A stretch of DNA of 34,947 nucleotides, taken from positions 1-34,947 of the forward strand of contig SUZB01000023.1 of NCBI GenBank assembly GCA_015060115.1, given 5' to 3'. Numbering within the stretch: position 1 is the first letter of the stretch; each line of letters begins with the position of its first letter. Made by a program: the position numbers and the translations under genes. Below the pieces are notes generated by a model. That model was given only the letters and a program-made list of their open reading frames with translations, was not told where the DNA came from and did not search any database. The DNA is from Rikenellaceae bacterium (lineage in GTDB: Bacteria > Bacteroidota > Bacteroidia > Bacteroidales > Rikenellaceae). Shown one piece after another: positions 7,975 through 16,512 of the stretch.

Positions 7975-10082
7975 CGTCGTAGTCCTCCTCCCATAGTGTT
8001 GCTTCTCAGTCCGCCGGCACCCGTAGAGCCACCAAGGCCGCCTCCGAGGCCACCGCCAAGGCCACCGAGACCTCCGCCCATACCGCCGAAACCTGCAGAC
8101 TGATTGTTATTATTCTTGTTTGCCGCCTCCTGACGCTTCTTGGCCATCTCCTCGGCAACCTTCTTAAGACGCTCATCCTCCTTGTCGTCGAGCATCTTGT
8201 TGAGCGACTCCATCGTAATAGGCGCAAAGAGCACATCCATATCGACAGTGACATCAAACTCCCAGTTTGCCTTGGTGGCGATAAGCTGTTCGTTCTTCTC
8301 ATTGGTGTATATCTCGGTACGCTCGGGCTGTCGCATAAGCACCATATCGCCCGTATCCCACTTGCCGTTGCCGTTGAGGTCCTCTACAACACGCACCATA
8401 ACCTCGCCGGGGTTGATATACTCGAAGATATAGTCGCCAGGCGTAACATTGCGTATCTCCTTCTGAGTCTTGCCCTGAGCGTTGGTGAGTTGCAGGATAT
8501 ATTTCGCTTGGGTGTTGCTGCTCGTAACCGTAACCTTCAAAGTGGTGTACTTCGCAGGGTCGGAGCCTGTATATTTGCAAGTTATGGTGTCGTTTTGCTC
8601 GCGTGCCGTATTTTCAAATACTCCCGAAGGTATCATAAGCTCGTAGGTGGCCAGAGCCTCCCACTCGGCGCGTAGCTCATACTTACGGCGGTTGAGCGTA
8701 TCCTGCACAAAGTGGTAATTAACCTTTGTAGTGTCGCCATTTATCATCTTGCGAAGCACAATATTTGCCGAGTCGAACTTCGTGAGCGGGTAGTCAAACG
8801 CCAACTTGATATGCTTATCCTTATTCAACTCGCCCGAGGTGTCCATCGTAACCTTAAAGGGGTTTTGGGGCTTAGGCTCTTCGTAGGGCATACCAGCCTT
8901 CTCGGCTCTCTCTCGCTCCTTCTCCTGCTTCTCGCGCTCCTCTCTCTCGGCCTTCGACTCGGTGTATACCCACGCCAGGCGTAGCTTATCTGTGGTCTCG
9001 ACAAGGTTGTTGATAGAGTCGTGCTTGAAGTAGGTGATTGTGCCCTTGATGGTGTCGGGAAGCTCCTCGGCAGGCATATCAAACCACAAAGCTACAGTAT
9101 CCTTGCCTACGGTCTGTGGGTCGTAGATGACGCGCTCCGAGGGTATAGAGTCGAACTCCAACTTTACAACTTCGGGGTTCTGAGCACCGAAATAGAGCAT
9201 CGCCTTGTGGCGTGTGGGGCGCTCCTGAGCACTCAGCGTCTGGCGCATAAAGCGACGATCCATAAACATGCGGAAGTAGGTCTGCGCCTCGGCCGAGGGG
9301 TAGTGGCGCAACGAGTCAAACCAGATGGTGAAACCGGGCATACGGCTGGGGTTGCATACCGAGTCGAGGAAGCCAATCTGGTCTACCGAGGGCTCATACT
9401 CCATATTGCCGTTGGTATCCTCGAAGGCGTAGACACGGTAGTCGATAGGCTTGAGGTTCTGCGCAATGAAGATACCGTTCTTCTCGGCACGCGCGATAAC
9501 CGCAGGCTTATACTTAAACATCGTAGAGTCCCACTCCTCGGGTTTCTCGACAGAGTCGGCAGGGAAGAAGAAGATAAACGACTTACTTACCGAGTCGGCC
9601 TTATACGAATCGGCTGTGTAGCCCGACATATACATCGAGTCAATCTCCTTGCCCGTAGAGAACACATAGCGCATAGAGTGCAAGGGGTTGCCCTCGTTAT
9701 TGTCGAGAATCGAAGAGCCGAAGTTGATGGCGTAGGTGGTGTTAGGCCTCAAAGTATCCTTGATGGTTACAACGATGCCACGACCACGCCTTACTACCGA
9801 TGGCTTCTTCTTCATCGCAGGCGAGGTAAAGAGCTCCTTCTGCTGGTCCTTAATCTGGACATACTCGTCAAACTCGATGTAAATCTTCGGCGGGTGGAGC
9901 GTATCTACCTCGGTGGTGAAGTTATTGGGGTTCATCACGAGGATTACGGGCGGTATGGTATCTTTTGGGCCACCTGTGGGTGTCATTGTCGAGGCACACT
10001 TGGTGAATAGCGCTGCCGCAAAGAGCAGAACTATCACGGCCGAGAGTGCCGATGTTATCTTATGTGCAAAGTTTCGTTTCAT
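7971..10082 (-). CDS. Ig-like (Big_5) domain lipoprotein with glycine-rich C-terminus
   Basis: The protein has 703 residues from the ATG at 10082; a longer frame would run into the preceding gene. A lipoprotein signal ends at Cys29 (LFTKC). The mature start CASTMTPTGGPKDTIPP is characteristic of a Bacteroidota family carrying a bacterial Ig-like Big_5 domain, here about residues 45-150 up to YVFSTG. The middle (150-640) is beta-rich with no further recognised domain. Residues about 660-703 are mostly glycine with a few leucine, methionine and arginine. It should be anchored at the outer or inner membrane. It is coupled by ATGA to the barrel-protein gene, which suggests a shared envelope complex. 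The role is unknown. Confidence 0.82.
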   Translation of the reverse strand: MKRNFAHKITSALSAVIVLLFAAALFTKCASTMTPTGGPKDTIPPVILVMNPNNFTTEVDTLHPPKIYIEFDEYVQIKDQQKELFTSPAMKKKPSVVRRGRGIVVTIKDTLRPNTTYAINFGSSILDNNEGNPLHSMRYVFSTGKEIDSMYMSGYTADSYKADSVSKSFIFFFPADSVEKPEEWDSTMFKYKPAVIARAEKNGIFIAQNLKPIDYRVYAFEDTNGNMEYEPSVDQIGFLDSVCNPSRMPGFTIWFDSLRHYPSAEAQTYFRMFMDRRFMRQTLSAQERPTRHKAMLYFGAQNPEVVKLEFDSIPSERVIYDPQTVGKDTVALWFDMPAEELPDTIKGTITYFKHDSINNLVETTDKLRLAWVYTESKAEREEREKQEKERERAEKAGMPYEEPKPQNPFKVTMDTSGELNKDKHIKLAFDYPLTKFDSANIVLRKMINGDTTKVNYHFVQDTLNRRKYELRAEWEALATYELMIPSGVFENTAREQNDTITCKYTGSDPAKYTTLKVTVTSSNTQAKYILQLTNAQGKTQKEIRNVTPGDYIFEYINPGEVMVRVVEDLNGNGKWDTGDMVLMRQPERTEIYTNEKNEQLIATKANWEFDVTVDMDVLFAPITMESLNKMLDDKEDERLKKVAEEMAKKRQEAANKNNNNQSAGFGGMGGGLGGLGGGLGGGLGGSTGAGGLRSNTMGGGLRR

Positions 10083-10086
10083 TACT

Positions 10087-10629
10087 CTACTCTCTCTTTT
10101 CGGTCGTTGCACTGCTTTTAGCAGACTCACTCTCCTCCTCCTCATAGAAGGGGTTAATCACATTCCAACCATTTGCCGTACCCGTCTTACGCCAAGCATA
10201 CATGTGAAGCTGTATTGGTAGCTCAGGGAGGTTGATGGGGGTGTCGTACTGACGAGTAGCATAGAGCCTGTTTGCCTTGTCGACAACCACAATAAAGGTG
10301 CTCTCAGCCCATAACTCCAAAGTTACCTGATACTCCGCCTCGGGGTCGAAGTCGCCAATCTCGTCAGGCTCGGTTAGCTGCTCTGCAGGGCGCTCGGTGT
10401 TGGTGATACGCTTGGCGAGGGCATCCTCCCACGAACTTACCTCCCACTTCGAGCCCTTCTTTACCCAAAAGGCGTAGCTCTCAAGGTCGGTGGCGGGAAC
10501 AATATCGCTATCTGCCGTCTCTTGCGAGTATACGGCAATACGCATCAGCGTGCCCTGCTTCTCATCTTTGAAGCAGGCCACAGCTGTGATGGCAATCAGC
10601 GCAATGGCTAAATATCTTAACTCTCTCAT
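10087..10629 (-). CDS. Small lipoprotein of unknown function
   Basis: The protein has 180 residues with a lipoprotein signal ending at about Cys19 (ITAVAC). Mature residues 20-150 are predicted mainly beta, with DTPINLPELPIQLHMYAW near 128-145 resembling strand-rich envelope domains. The last 25 residues are acidic and then basic (EEEESESAK ... TEKRE). No family is recognised. The ATG overlaps the folK stop as ATGA, and the next gene begins four bases after its stop. Context places it among envelope lipoproteins, but no function can be named. Confidence 0.7.
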   Translation of the reverse strand: MRELRYLAIALIAITAVACFKDEKQGTLMRIAVYSQETADSDIVPATDLESYAFWVKKGSKWEVSSWEDALAKRITNTERPAEQLTEPDEIGDFDPEAEYQVTLELWAESTFIVVVDKANRLYATRQYDTPINLPELPIQLHMYAWRKTGTANGWNVINPFYEEEESESAKSSATTEKRE

Positions 10630-11123
10630 AACTCCTTTTTAGTTAGCATCTCGAGCATCTCGCTGGGCGTATGCTCCAATGCGGGGTGTTCTCTGTTGGG
10701 TGCAATCTCGACAAGTGGGCGTAAAGCATACTCCCTATCGGCAAGGAAGTGATAGGGTATCGTAAGCCTCTCATCGTTAAACGATAGGTCGCCATAAAAA
10801 ATTATGTCGATATCGATAGGTCGTGAAGCATACCTCTCGCCCATTCGCTGCTGCACATCACGCTCTACGGCTCTATCTCGTCCCAGCTCCGCCTCGATAA
10901 GATTGATGCGGCGCAACACCTCGTAGGCATCCTCCTCGGTAAGAAACTCTGCCGCACGGTTTACAAACTCACTCTCTGCCGTAAAGCCGTAAGGCTCGCT
11001 ACGATACTCCGCCGAGAGCCTTTGCATTGTCCCAACCTCCTCCTCCGAGCGCCTTATGGCACGCTCGACAAGCTCCGAGGCGTTGGTGGCATTTGAGCCA
11101 AAGAGCAGAACTACGCTTAACAT
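10626..11123 (-). CDS. folK: 2-amino-4-hydroxy-6-hydroxymethyldihydropteridine diphosphokinase
   Basis: The protein has 165 residues, the usual FolK length. FGSNATNASELVERA near the start is the substrate-binding GSN-type motif. EAELGRDR leads to SRPIDIDIIFYGD near 108-120, the signature with the metal-binding DxD. The enzyme transfers pyrophosphate from ATP to hydroxymethyldihydropterin in folate synthesis in the cytoplasm. The ATG at 11123 overlaps the stop of the delta' gene by one base (TGATG), a termination-reinitiation arrangement. An in-frame GTG lies just before it. The assignment is firm. Confidence 0.93.
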   Translation of the reverse strand: MLSVVLLFGSNATNASELVERAIRRSEEEVGTMQRLSAEYRSEPYGFTAESEFVNRAAEFLTEEDAYEVLRRINLIEAELGRDRAVERDVQQRMGERYASRPIDIDIIFYGDLSFNDERLTIPYHFLADREYALRPLVEIAPNREHPALEHTPSEMLEMLTKKEL

Positions 11124-12268
11124 CACTGCAAGCGGTTTATCATCTTCGACACGGCGAGTGCGAAGTGGGTGAATACTATGCGTGGTGCGCCATTCTGGGC
11201 TATCTGCAACATCGCACGCTCAATTTCCGAAATTAGCGCCTCGATATTCTGGTTGCCGATAAATGGTGCAAACTTTGCGCAGAACTCTGCCTCCTCGCCC
11301 CAGAGATAGCTAATCTTGCCAAGACCTGCGTGGAGCATATAGCTCTCGCGCAAGAGGCGCACGCTATGTAGGAAGAATTGGCGCTGGCCCTCGCGTGTGA
11401 GGGCTGTCATATCGTCTGCCCACTCGAAGAGCTCAAGGTGCTTGTCGTTGTACGACAGGCGCATAAGGCGTGTGAAGAGCTCGAAGCACTGGTGGCGCAT
11501 CTCGTCACTCTCGCCACGCATAAGCTCGCCAAGCTCCAGGAGTGAGCCACCAGCTAAGCGTGCCATATTGAGTGCCTCTTCGGGGCTCTTGCCCTCGGCG
11601 ATTGCAACCTCGCGGAGTGTCGCCACATCGATGCGGGGAACGCTCACCTCTTGGGTGCGCGATATGATGGTCTGCAAAAGTAGCTCAGGGCGCTCCGAAA
11701 CCAAGATAAAGAGGGTCTTCTCCCACGGCTCCTCCAAGATTTTGAGAATCTTGTTTGCCGCCTCCTGGTTCATCGCCTCCGGAAGCCATATAATCATCGC
11801 CTTATACTCCGACGAGTAGCTCTTGAATTGTAGCTTTCGGATAATCTCCTCGGACTCCTTGGCCGTAATAAGACCCTTCATCGTCTTGCCAAGGTCGAGC
11901 CTTTCGTACCACTCCTCGGCAGAGAATACACCTCGTTTCTCGTGCCATATCTCGCGCCACTTCTCGATAAAGAGGTCGCTTGTTACCACCTCGCCCGCCT
12001 TCTTCTCGCGCTTGTTTACGGGGAATACAAAGTGGAGGTCGGGGTGCGCCAATGCCTCAATCTGTCGGCACGAGGGGCACTCGCCACACGAGTCGCCCGC
12101 GTGGCGGTTGGGGCAGAAGAGGTACTGCACATAGGCCAAAGCAAGGGGCAGAGTGCCATAACCCGCCAAGCCCGTGAAGAGCTGTGCGTGGCTTACGCGC
12201 CCTGCATCTATCTGTTGCCTTAGTCGGCGTTTTAGGTCGTCGTGTCCTATGATTTCAGAAAACTTCAT
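11123..12268 (-). CDS. holB: DNA polymerase III subunit delta'
   Basis: The protein has 381 residues. The start, FSEIIGHDDLKRRLRQQI, and SHAQLFTGLAGYGTLPLALA are the AAA+ N-terminal region of the clamp-loader delta' subunit. The Walker A position lacks lysine (GYGTL), as expected for delta', which does not hydrolyse ATP. A cysteine cluster near residues 52-66 (FCP...CGECPSC) is the family's zinc site. The sequence after ILKILEEPWEKTLFILVS contains the SRT-type ISRTQEV motif near 205. It is part of the replicative clamp loader. It overlaps the flippase stop by four bases and is followed directly by folK. Confidence 0.92.
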   Translation of the reverse strand: MKFSEIIGHDDLKRRLRQQIDAGRVSHAQLFTGLAGYGTLPLALAYVQYLFCPNRHAGDSCGECPSCRQIEALAHPDLHFVFPVNKREKKAGEVVTSDLFIEKWREIWHEKRGVFSAEEWYERLDLGKTMKGLITAKESEEIIRKLQFKSYSSEYKAMIIWLPEAMNQEAANKILKILEEPWEKTLFILVSERPELLLQTIISRTQEVSVPRIDVATLREVAIAEGKSPEEALNMARLAGGSLLELGELMRGESDEMRHQCFELFTRLMRLSYNDKHLELFEWADDMTALTREGQRQFFLHSVRLLRESYMLHAGLGKISYLWGEEAEFCAKFAPFIGNQNIEALISEIERAMLQIAQNGAPRIVFTHFALAVSKMINRLQ

Positions 12269-13746
12269 CGTCTAAACTTTCCAATTGCAGCCCTCGAAAG
12301 AGCCTTAACATCAATCTTCTCGCGCCAAATGGCAAAGCATAGCGCCAAGCCGAAGAGCGCAACATTTATTGCTAACCACCCTCTATGCGACACGATGCCC
12401 AAGGCGAACTCCGAGGCGAAGTATATCGCTATGGTAAGCACCACATATTCGGCCATACGCCTTAGGTCGTAGGGTATGGGGTAGTGCTTGCGACAGAGCA
12501 GGTAGCTTACCACCACCATCGAGAGCTCAGCGACAAATCGCACCCACGCAGCACCTCGGTAGCCGAACGAAGGGATAAGCACAAAGCTTAGCGCAATCGT
12601 TACGCCAAGGCCGAGGAAGGTGATATAGGCAGCATAGCGTGTCTTCTCCTCGCGTTTGTACCAGAACGAGAGGTTGAGCCATACGCCCGCCATAACATTC
12701 GATGCCAAGACCACAGGGAGGATGCCGATGCCCTCGCGGAAGTCTCGGCCCACGATAAGGGCAAAGAGGTCGCGGAAGAGCACGATGCAGAGGAAGATGA
12801 GCATCGAGGCCATAATAAAGTACTTCATCGCTGCGGCGTTTGCCTCCTTGAACTCCTCTTTTTTGAATCCTGAGAGGAAGAATGGCTCGGCAGCCAAGCG
12901 GTACATCTGCGTAAAGAGGGTCATCACAACGGCAATCTTCACTATCGCACCATAGAGACCCAACTCCGACATCGCCTCTATGGCATCGCCGGGGGTGAGG
13001 TACTTAATCATCTGGCGGTCGATAAACTCATTTGCCGTGCCCGCCAAGCCACTGATAAGGAGCGGTAAGGAGTAGACCAATATTCGGCGCATCAGCTTTC
13101 GGTCGATGCGAGGCACAATGCGCTCTGTCGAGGGCAGAATGGCGAGTAGGGTGATGATGCTCGAAATGAGGTTGGCCACCAATACCCAGCCTACGCCAAA
13201 CTCGGTGGCGTAGAGCCCCACGATGCCAAAGCCTATGGCGAGTGCCACATTGAGCAATACATTGAGTGCCTTGAGCACCACGAAGCGCAGTGCCTTGCCC
13301 TGCTCACGAAGTCGCGAGAAGGGTATCATAGTCGCCACATCGAACATAATGATGGCGCCAACAATCACAACATATTCGGGGTGTGCCACATACGCTTCGC
13401 CCATAGCCCTTGCAATGGGCATATTGAGCAACCAGACGATGGCGAAGAAGATAACGGCATTGAGAATCGTAACGCCCCAAGTCGAGGCAAATACTTTGCG
13501 CTTGCCCTCCGCAACATCGCCACCCTCCTCCTCGGCGCGTGTCGAGAAGCGGAAGTAGCTCGACTCCATACCCATCGACAGCAACACAAGTGCAAAGGGT
13601 ATAAGGGCGTAGATGTCGGTTACAATGCCGTATGTAGCTTGGTCAAAGATACGGGTATAGTAGGGTGTCAGCAGATAGTTCAGAAAACGAACAACTATCG
13701 TGCTGATGCCATATATCGCAGTCTGTTTAGCAAGCTTCTCTAACAT
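12265..13746 (-). CDS. Polysaccharide flippase (MATE-like / Wzx-type, MOP superfamily)
   Basis: The protein has 493 residues with about 12-14 hydrophobic membrane segments along its length. KQTAIYGISTIVVRFLNYLL at the start and TPYYTRIFDQATYGI (residues 29-43) are characteristic of Wzx/RfbX-type oligosaccharide flippases. It probably moves lipid-linked sugars across the inner membrane during surface polysaccharide assembly. The ATG at 13746 is preferred over a TTG two codons earlier. It is the first gene of a minus-strand run of twelve and has a near-ideal promoter 43 bp upstream. No glycosyltransferases are adjacent, so its pathway is not shown by context. Confidence 0.88.
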   Translation of the reverse strand: MLEKLAKQTAIYGISTIVVRFLNYLLTPYYTRIFDQATYGIVTDIYALIPFALVLLSMGMESSYFRFSTRAEEEGGDVAEGKRKVFASTWGVTILNAVIFFAIVWLLNMPIARAMGEAYVAHPEYVVIVGAIIMFDVATMIPFSRLREQGKALRFVVLKALNVLLNVALAIGFGIVGLYATEFGVGWVLVANLISSIITLLAILPSTERIVPRIDRKLMRRILVYSLPLLISGLAGTANEFIDRQMIKYLTPGDAIEAMSELGLYGAIVKIAVVMTLFTQMYRLAAEPFFLSGFKKEEFKEANAAAMKYFIMASMLIFLCIVLFRDLFALIVGRDFREGIGILPVVLASNVMAGVWLNLSFWYKREEKTRYAAYITFLGLGVTIALSFVLIPSFGYRGAAWVRFVAELSMVVVSYLLCRKHYPIPYDLRRMAEYVVLTIAIYFASEFALGIVSHRGWLAINVALFGLALCFAIWREKIDVKALSRAAIGKFRR

Positions 13747-13771
13747 TGTCAATGCTGCGCACTTCGTTTAT

Positions 13772-13783
13772 ATATGCGCATAT
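13772..13783. promoter_or_regulatory. 12-bp perfect palindrome over the operon start site
   Basis: ATATGCGCATAT is fully self-complementary and covers the predicted transcription start of the operon. It could be an operator or a leader hairpin, or simply chance in an A+T-rich leader. No regulator can be assigned. Confidence 0.35.
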
Positions 13784-13788
13784 CGCGA

Positions 13789-13819
13789 CAAAGTTAGTAT
13801 AAAATACTAAAACAGCAAA
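13789..13819 (-). promoter_or_regulatory. Promoter of the twelve-gene minus-strand operon
   Basis: On the minus strand, TTTG (13819-13816) is followed after exactly 19 bases by TAACTTTG (13796-13789), matching the Bacteroidota consensus TTTG-N19-TAnnTTTG. Transcription would begin near 13782, about 36 bases before the flippase ATG. It is the best promoter match in the window. Confidence 0.8.
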
Positions 13820-13888
13820 AAAAAGGTGTGGAATTGGGGTATTTTGTCGCTATTTGTTGAGGTGAGGCAAATATCTACTGCCGCTAAT

Positions 13889-13942
13889 AAAAATCCCGAC
13901 AATGAGCAGTACACCAAAGTACAGCCCATAATCGGGATTTTT
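13889..13942. terminator. Bidirectional terminator-like hairpin
   Basis: Perfect 11-bp arms AAAAATCCCGA (13889-13899) and TCGGGATTTTT (13932-13942) give a T-tract on whichever strand is read. The 32-base loop holds a smaller GTAC-rich pairing. It follows the truncated metallophosphoesterase on the minus strand and separates it from the next operon promoter. Confidence 0.75.
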
Positions 13943-13967
13943 GCCGAGTGTTGTATCTCTGTTTTTT

Positions 13968-14303
13968 TTAAGACCGATAGGACCTTAAGACCTTAAGACC
14001 ATTACGAGGTCGAGTATCATATTGTCCTATTGTCTTACTCGTCTTACTTGTCCAACTCTCGCCATTCGTCAGAATATCGTAGTCGTGGTAGTATTCGTGG
14101 TTGCCCGCAACAATCAGCACCTCACGGAACGATGTTGATGCCCACTCCCAGAACTTTGGACAAGGCGGAGTCTTGTCGCAAAGGTTGAAGATGTCGCCTG
14201 CCAACACCAATACATCGCCCACCGCTTCGATAGGCAATGTATTGATATACTTGGCATTATGTGTTAATTCCAAATGTAGATCGGAGGCGTATTGTATCTT
14301 CAT
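13968..14303 (-). pseudogene. Truncated metallophosphoesterase (calcineurin-like), N-terminal part only
   Basis: The 111-residue frame starts with the metallophosphoesterase signature: SDLHLE (8-13, D-x-H), then LVLAGDIFN (32-40, GD), then VAGNHEYYHDY near 66-76 (GNHE). The family normally runs about 250-280 residues and needs later histidines (H and GHxH motifs), which are absent. From about residue 85 the protein is encoded by the short tandem arrays at 13972-14058, giving a non-homologous end (SKTSKTIGQYD...). The enzyme is therefore very probably inactive. It lies four bases after the nuclease gene and could once have been co-transcribed with it. Confidence 0.8.
13972..14058. repeat. Short-period tandem arrays (8-9 bp): GACCTTAA type and GTCTTACTT type
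   Basis: GACC recurs at 13972, 13981, 13989 and 13997, giving units close to GACCTTAA. GTC recurs at 14024, 14032, 14041 and 14050, giving units close to GTCTTACTT. The second type reappears at 16693-16727. The arrays encode the C-terminal end of the truncated metallophosphoesterase frame, so they have replaced or interrupted coding DNA. Confidence 0.7.
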
Positions 14304-14307
14304 CGGG

Positions 14308-15084
14308 CTACTTAAAATATTTGCGATATAGCTCTGTCTCTTTGTCTGCGATCTTCTCCCAATGGATTTTTTTTACATTATCGCGGAACTCATTGTTAAT
14401 CTTCTTTTCAATAAAATTTTTAGCTTGGCTCTCTGCGACTCCATTGTCTTTGGGATAGAGTAAAATCAGATACTTATTTTTATCCTTAATGCGGATAGCA
14501 TTGCGATAGAGTTGATACTTGTTTAAGAACTCTTCGCAATCTGGGTTAGTTTGCAATGCATTGTGTTTATCGCCTAATTCTTTTTTGTATATGGTATCAA
14601 ACTTAGTTTTATGCCTTTCGTCTTTCTTAGCTCTGCCAAAACCATATTCTGTGTATTTAATTTCAAAGAACACCTCAGTATTTCCGTCATCGATGTGAAA
14701 GTCAAACTCGGTATTATCTCCCAAGTTGTCATTGTACTCAAATTTACATTCTGCACCCTCTTTGATTTTAATGCCACACTTATCAAGTAGATTAACAAGT
14801 TGCTTAGATGCCTTGCCCTTGTCTGTAAGCATAGGCCTAAAAAAGTTATAGCACAAAATTTGTGATGAATTTAGATGATGTGCAAAGCGGTGCAACTTCT
14901 CAGTTAACATATCTTTATTAACATCTTCGAGGATATTGAATTCCTTGACGATGTCAATTTTATTCTTATAGAGTTTGAGAATATGCTTATATGGTCGTCC
15001 ATTGTAAGTTCCTTCAGTTCGCAATTTTTTATTCTTGGCATATTTTGCAAGATGCTCTTTTCTGTTATGCGCGTAGTTTTTCAT
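14308..15084 (-). CDS. Putative PD-(D/E)XK restriction endonuclease, PGN_0703-like
   Basis: The protein has 258 residues from the ATG at 15084; an in-frame ATG at 15120 is possible. The nuclease core is readable: EFDFHIDDG near 126-134 supplies the acidic residues (Glu126, Asp128), VFFEIKYTE holds Glu141-x-Lys143, and QLYRN (191-195) is a QxxxN/QxxR-type helix often found in this fold. LNSSQILCYNFFRPML (71-86) resembles the PGN_0703 putative restriction endonuclease family, which I assign with moderate confidence. The gene is markedly A+T-rich and lysine-rich compared with its neighbours, a sign of transfer. It lies between a WYL regulator gene and a broken phosphoesterase. No methyltransferase partner is adjacent. 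Confidence 0.7.
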   Translation of the reverse strand: MKNYAHNRKEHLAKYAKNKKLRTEGTYNGRPYKHILKLYKNKIDIVKEFNILEDVNKDMLTEKLHRFAHHLNSSQILCYNFFRPMLTDKGKASKQLVNLLDKCGIKIKEGAECKFEYNDNLGDNTEFDFHIDDGNTEVFFEIKYTEYGFGRAKKDERHKTKFDTIYKKELGDKHNALQTNPDCEEFLNKYQLYRNAIRIKDKNKYLILLYPKDNGVAESQAKNFIEKKINNEFRDNVKKIHWEKIADKETELYRKYFK

Positions 15085-15141
15085 GGTGTTTTGTGTTTTT
15101 AATTGTTTGTTAAGACCCATAGTCTATAATTATTTTATTTG

Positions 15142-16488
15142 TTACTCAAAAAATATCTTAAATTCTCGGGGGTAGTGGCATTTGATAAAGCCTCCGAAGT
15201 AGCTTACAAGCGCTTGAACAAGGGCGTAGCTATATGGCTTTGGTAGCGCCTTTGGGTGGTGGTGTGCGATATTTACCTCGACCAAGTCATCGATGCTCTT
15301 TACGCCCTGTCGCAGTTTGTCGCGTACTTGGTGCGACTCATAGATAAACACCCCGTCGGTATCGCCACTCTCGAATAGCGCAAGGGTTTCGGTATCATCG
15401 AGTTTCAGACTCTTGGCATACTCCCACCCAATGACCGCTTCGAGATATAGTATGCAGGCTTCCAAGCGCTCAACAAAGAGTGTGTCGTGCATCATCTCAA
15501 GTGACTGTGCCACCTCTTTGGCTTTTGCATTGGGGAATACCCTTGCTGCCGACCTTACAGCCCTGCCCACCTTGCTACTCTCCATCTTGTGGCTATATAG
15601 ATTCGCCATACTCGTTGTTAGGCTATACATCTCCGAGCGCACCTTTGCTGGCGATAACACCTCGATATCTCTGCCATACGCAAGTAGCTTATTGTAGAGT
15701 TCGGGAGTGGGCGAAACGAAGTACTCAAAGTCAATATGCTTTTCGCTCTCGGCAATCTTGGTTTGCGAGTGGTGCAGGGGCAACGACTCCATATATTTTG
15801 CGTGTCGTCTATTGGCACGAATACGGATTTTTTCGGGCTTAACACGGTCGTAAATCGCTACGCCAACAACATCCTTTGTGTAGCTTTCGGCATCGAAATC
15901 TATGGGGTAGTCGAATGTCTTATCCAAAACACTGCACCCCTCGAAGCGGTCGAGGGCATAGAGCTTGACCTTCGGGTCGTTGGGCTTTGATGCGTAGAGA
16001 TACCAACGGCGGTCGATAAGTTTCGTAATCAATGGTTGTAAGGTCAGCTCAAAGGGCTCGATTGCGGAGAATGGGTGATAGTCGATAGTGATGCACCGAT
16101 TCTCGCGCATTGCTGCCAATATATCGGAAAGATAGCGACCCGACGATGGGATATCCTCGACCTGCACACGACTGCCGAGCGACTGCGCCTCGGAGAGTAT
16201 ATTGCTGATTGAGAATGTGTTGAGTAACCACGCCGAGGCGCTACCACTTTTAAGTCCCTCTTTATCCTCGATATAGTACTTGTTCGAGCGGTCGTCGCAC
16301 TCAATACGGATTAGGAAGAGCTCTTCGATAGCCTCTCGGTGGTTGTGAAATGTGCGAATTGCAAGTTCGTTTCCCTCAAATAGTGCGCTCTGCTGCCAAC
16401 GCCTTGCTACCTCAGCAAACGAGATTGGTCCATTGCGGTAGATGGTATCGACCAACCAAAAATACCTCTTTACGGGATGTGCCTTCAT
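15142..16488 (-). CDS. WYL-domain transcriptional regulator with unrecognised C-terminal extension
   Basis: The protein has 448 residues from the ATG at 16488; an upstream in-frame start lies inside the promoter. Residues 1-75 are a winged helix-turn-helix-like region (PISFAEVARRWQQS). Residues about 125-195 are the WYL domain, with RWYLYA at 161-166 and ALDRF at 178-182. Residues 215-290 fit the WCX region. Residues about 305-448 are an extra helical segment I cannot assign. WYL regulators often bind nucleic-acid ligands and control defence genes. A near-palindromic site overlaps the promoter (16533-16591), so autoregulation is likely. The nuclease gene begins 57 bp after the stop and probably shares the transcript. 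Confidence 0.85.
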   Translation of the reverse strand: MKAHPVKRYFWLVDTIYRNGPISFAEVARRWQQSALFEGNELAIRTFHNHREAIEELFLIRIECDDRSNKYYIEDKEGLKSGSASAWLLNTFSISNILSEAQSLGSRVQVEDIPSSGRYLSDILAAMRENRCITIDYHPFSAIEPFELTLQPLITKLIDRRWYLYASKPNDPKVKLYALDRFEGCSVLDKTFDYPIDFDAESYTKDVVGVAIYDRVKPEKIRIRANRRHAKYMESLPLHHSQTKIAESEKHIDFEYFVSPTPELYNKLLAYGRDIEVLSPAKVRSEMYSLTTSMANLYSHKMESSKVGRAVRSAARVFPNAKAKEVAQSLEMMHDTLFVERLEACILYLEAVIGWEYAKSLKLDDTETLALFESGDTDGVFIYESHQVRDKLRQGVKSIDDLVEVNIAHHHPKALPKPYSYALVQALVSYFGGFIKCHYPREFKIFFE

Positions 16489-16512
16489 AGTGATTTGTTT
16501 TATTGTTTGCTG

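Noticed and set aside
9021..10010. Open frame of 329 codons on the plus strand
   Set aside because: It lies wholly antisense to the Ig-like lipoprotein gene, has no recognisable domain or start context, and is a shadow of the coding pattern on the minus strand.
13972..14058. Possible CRISPR array
   Set aside because: The units are 8-9 bp with no spacers, far too short for CRISPR repeats, and no cas gene is present.
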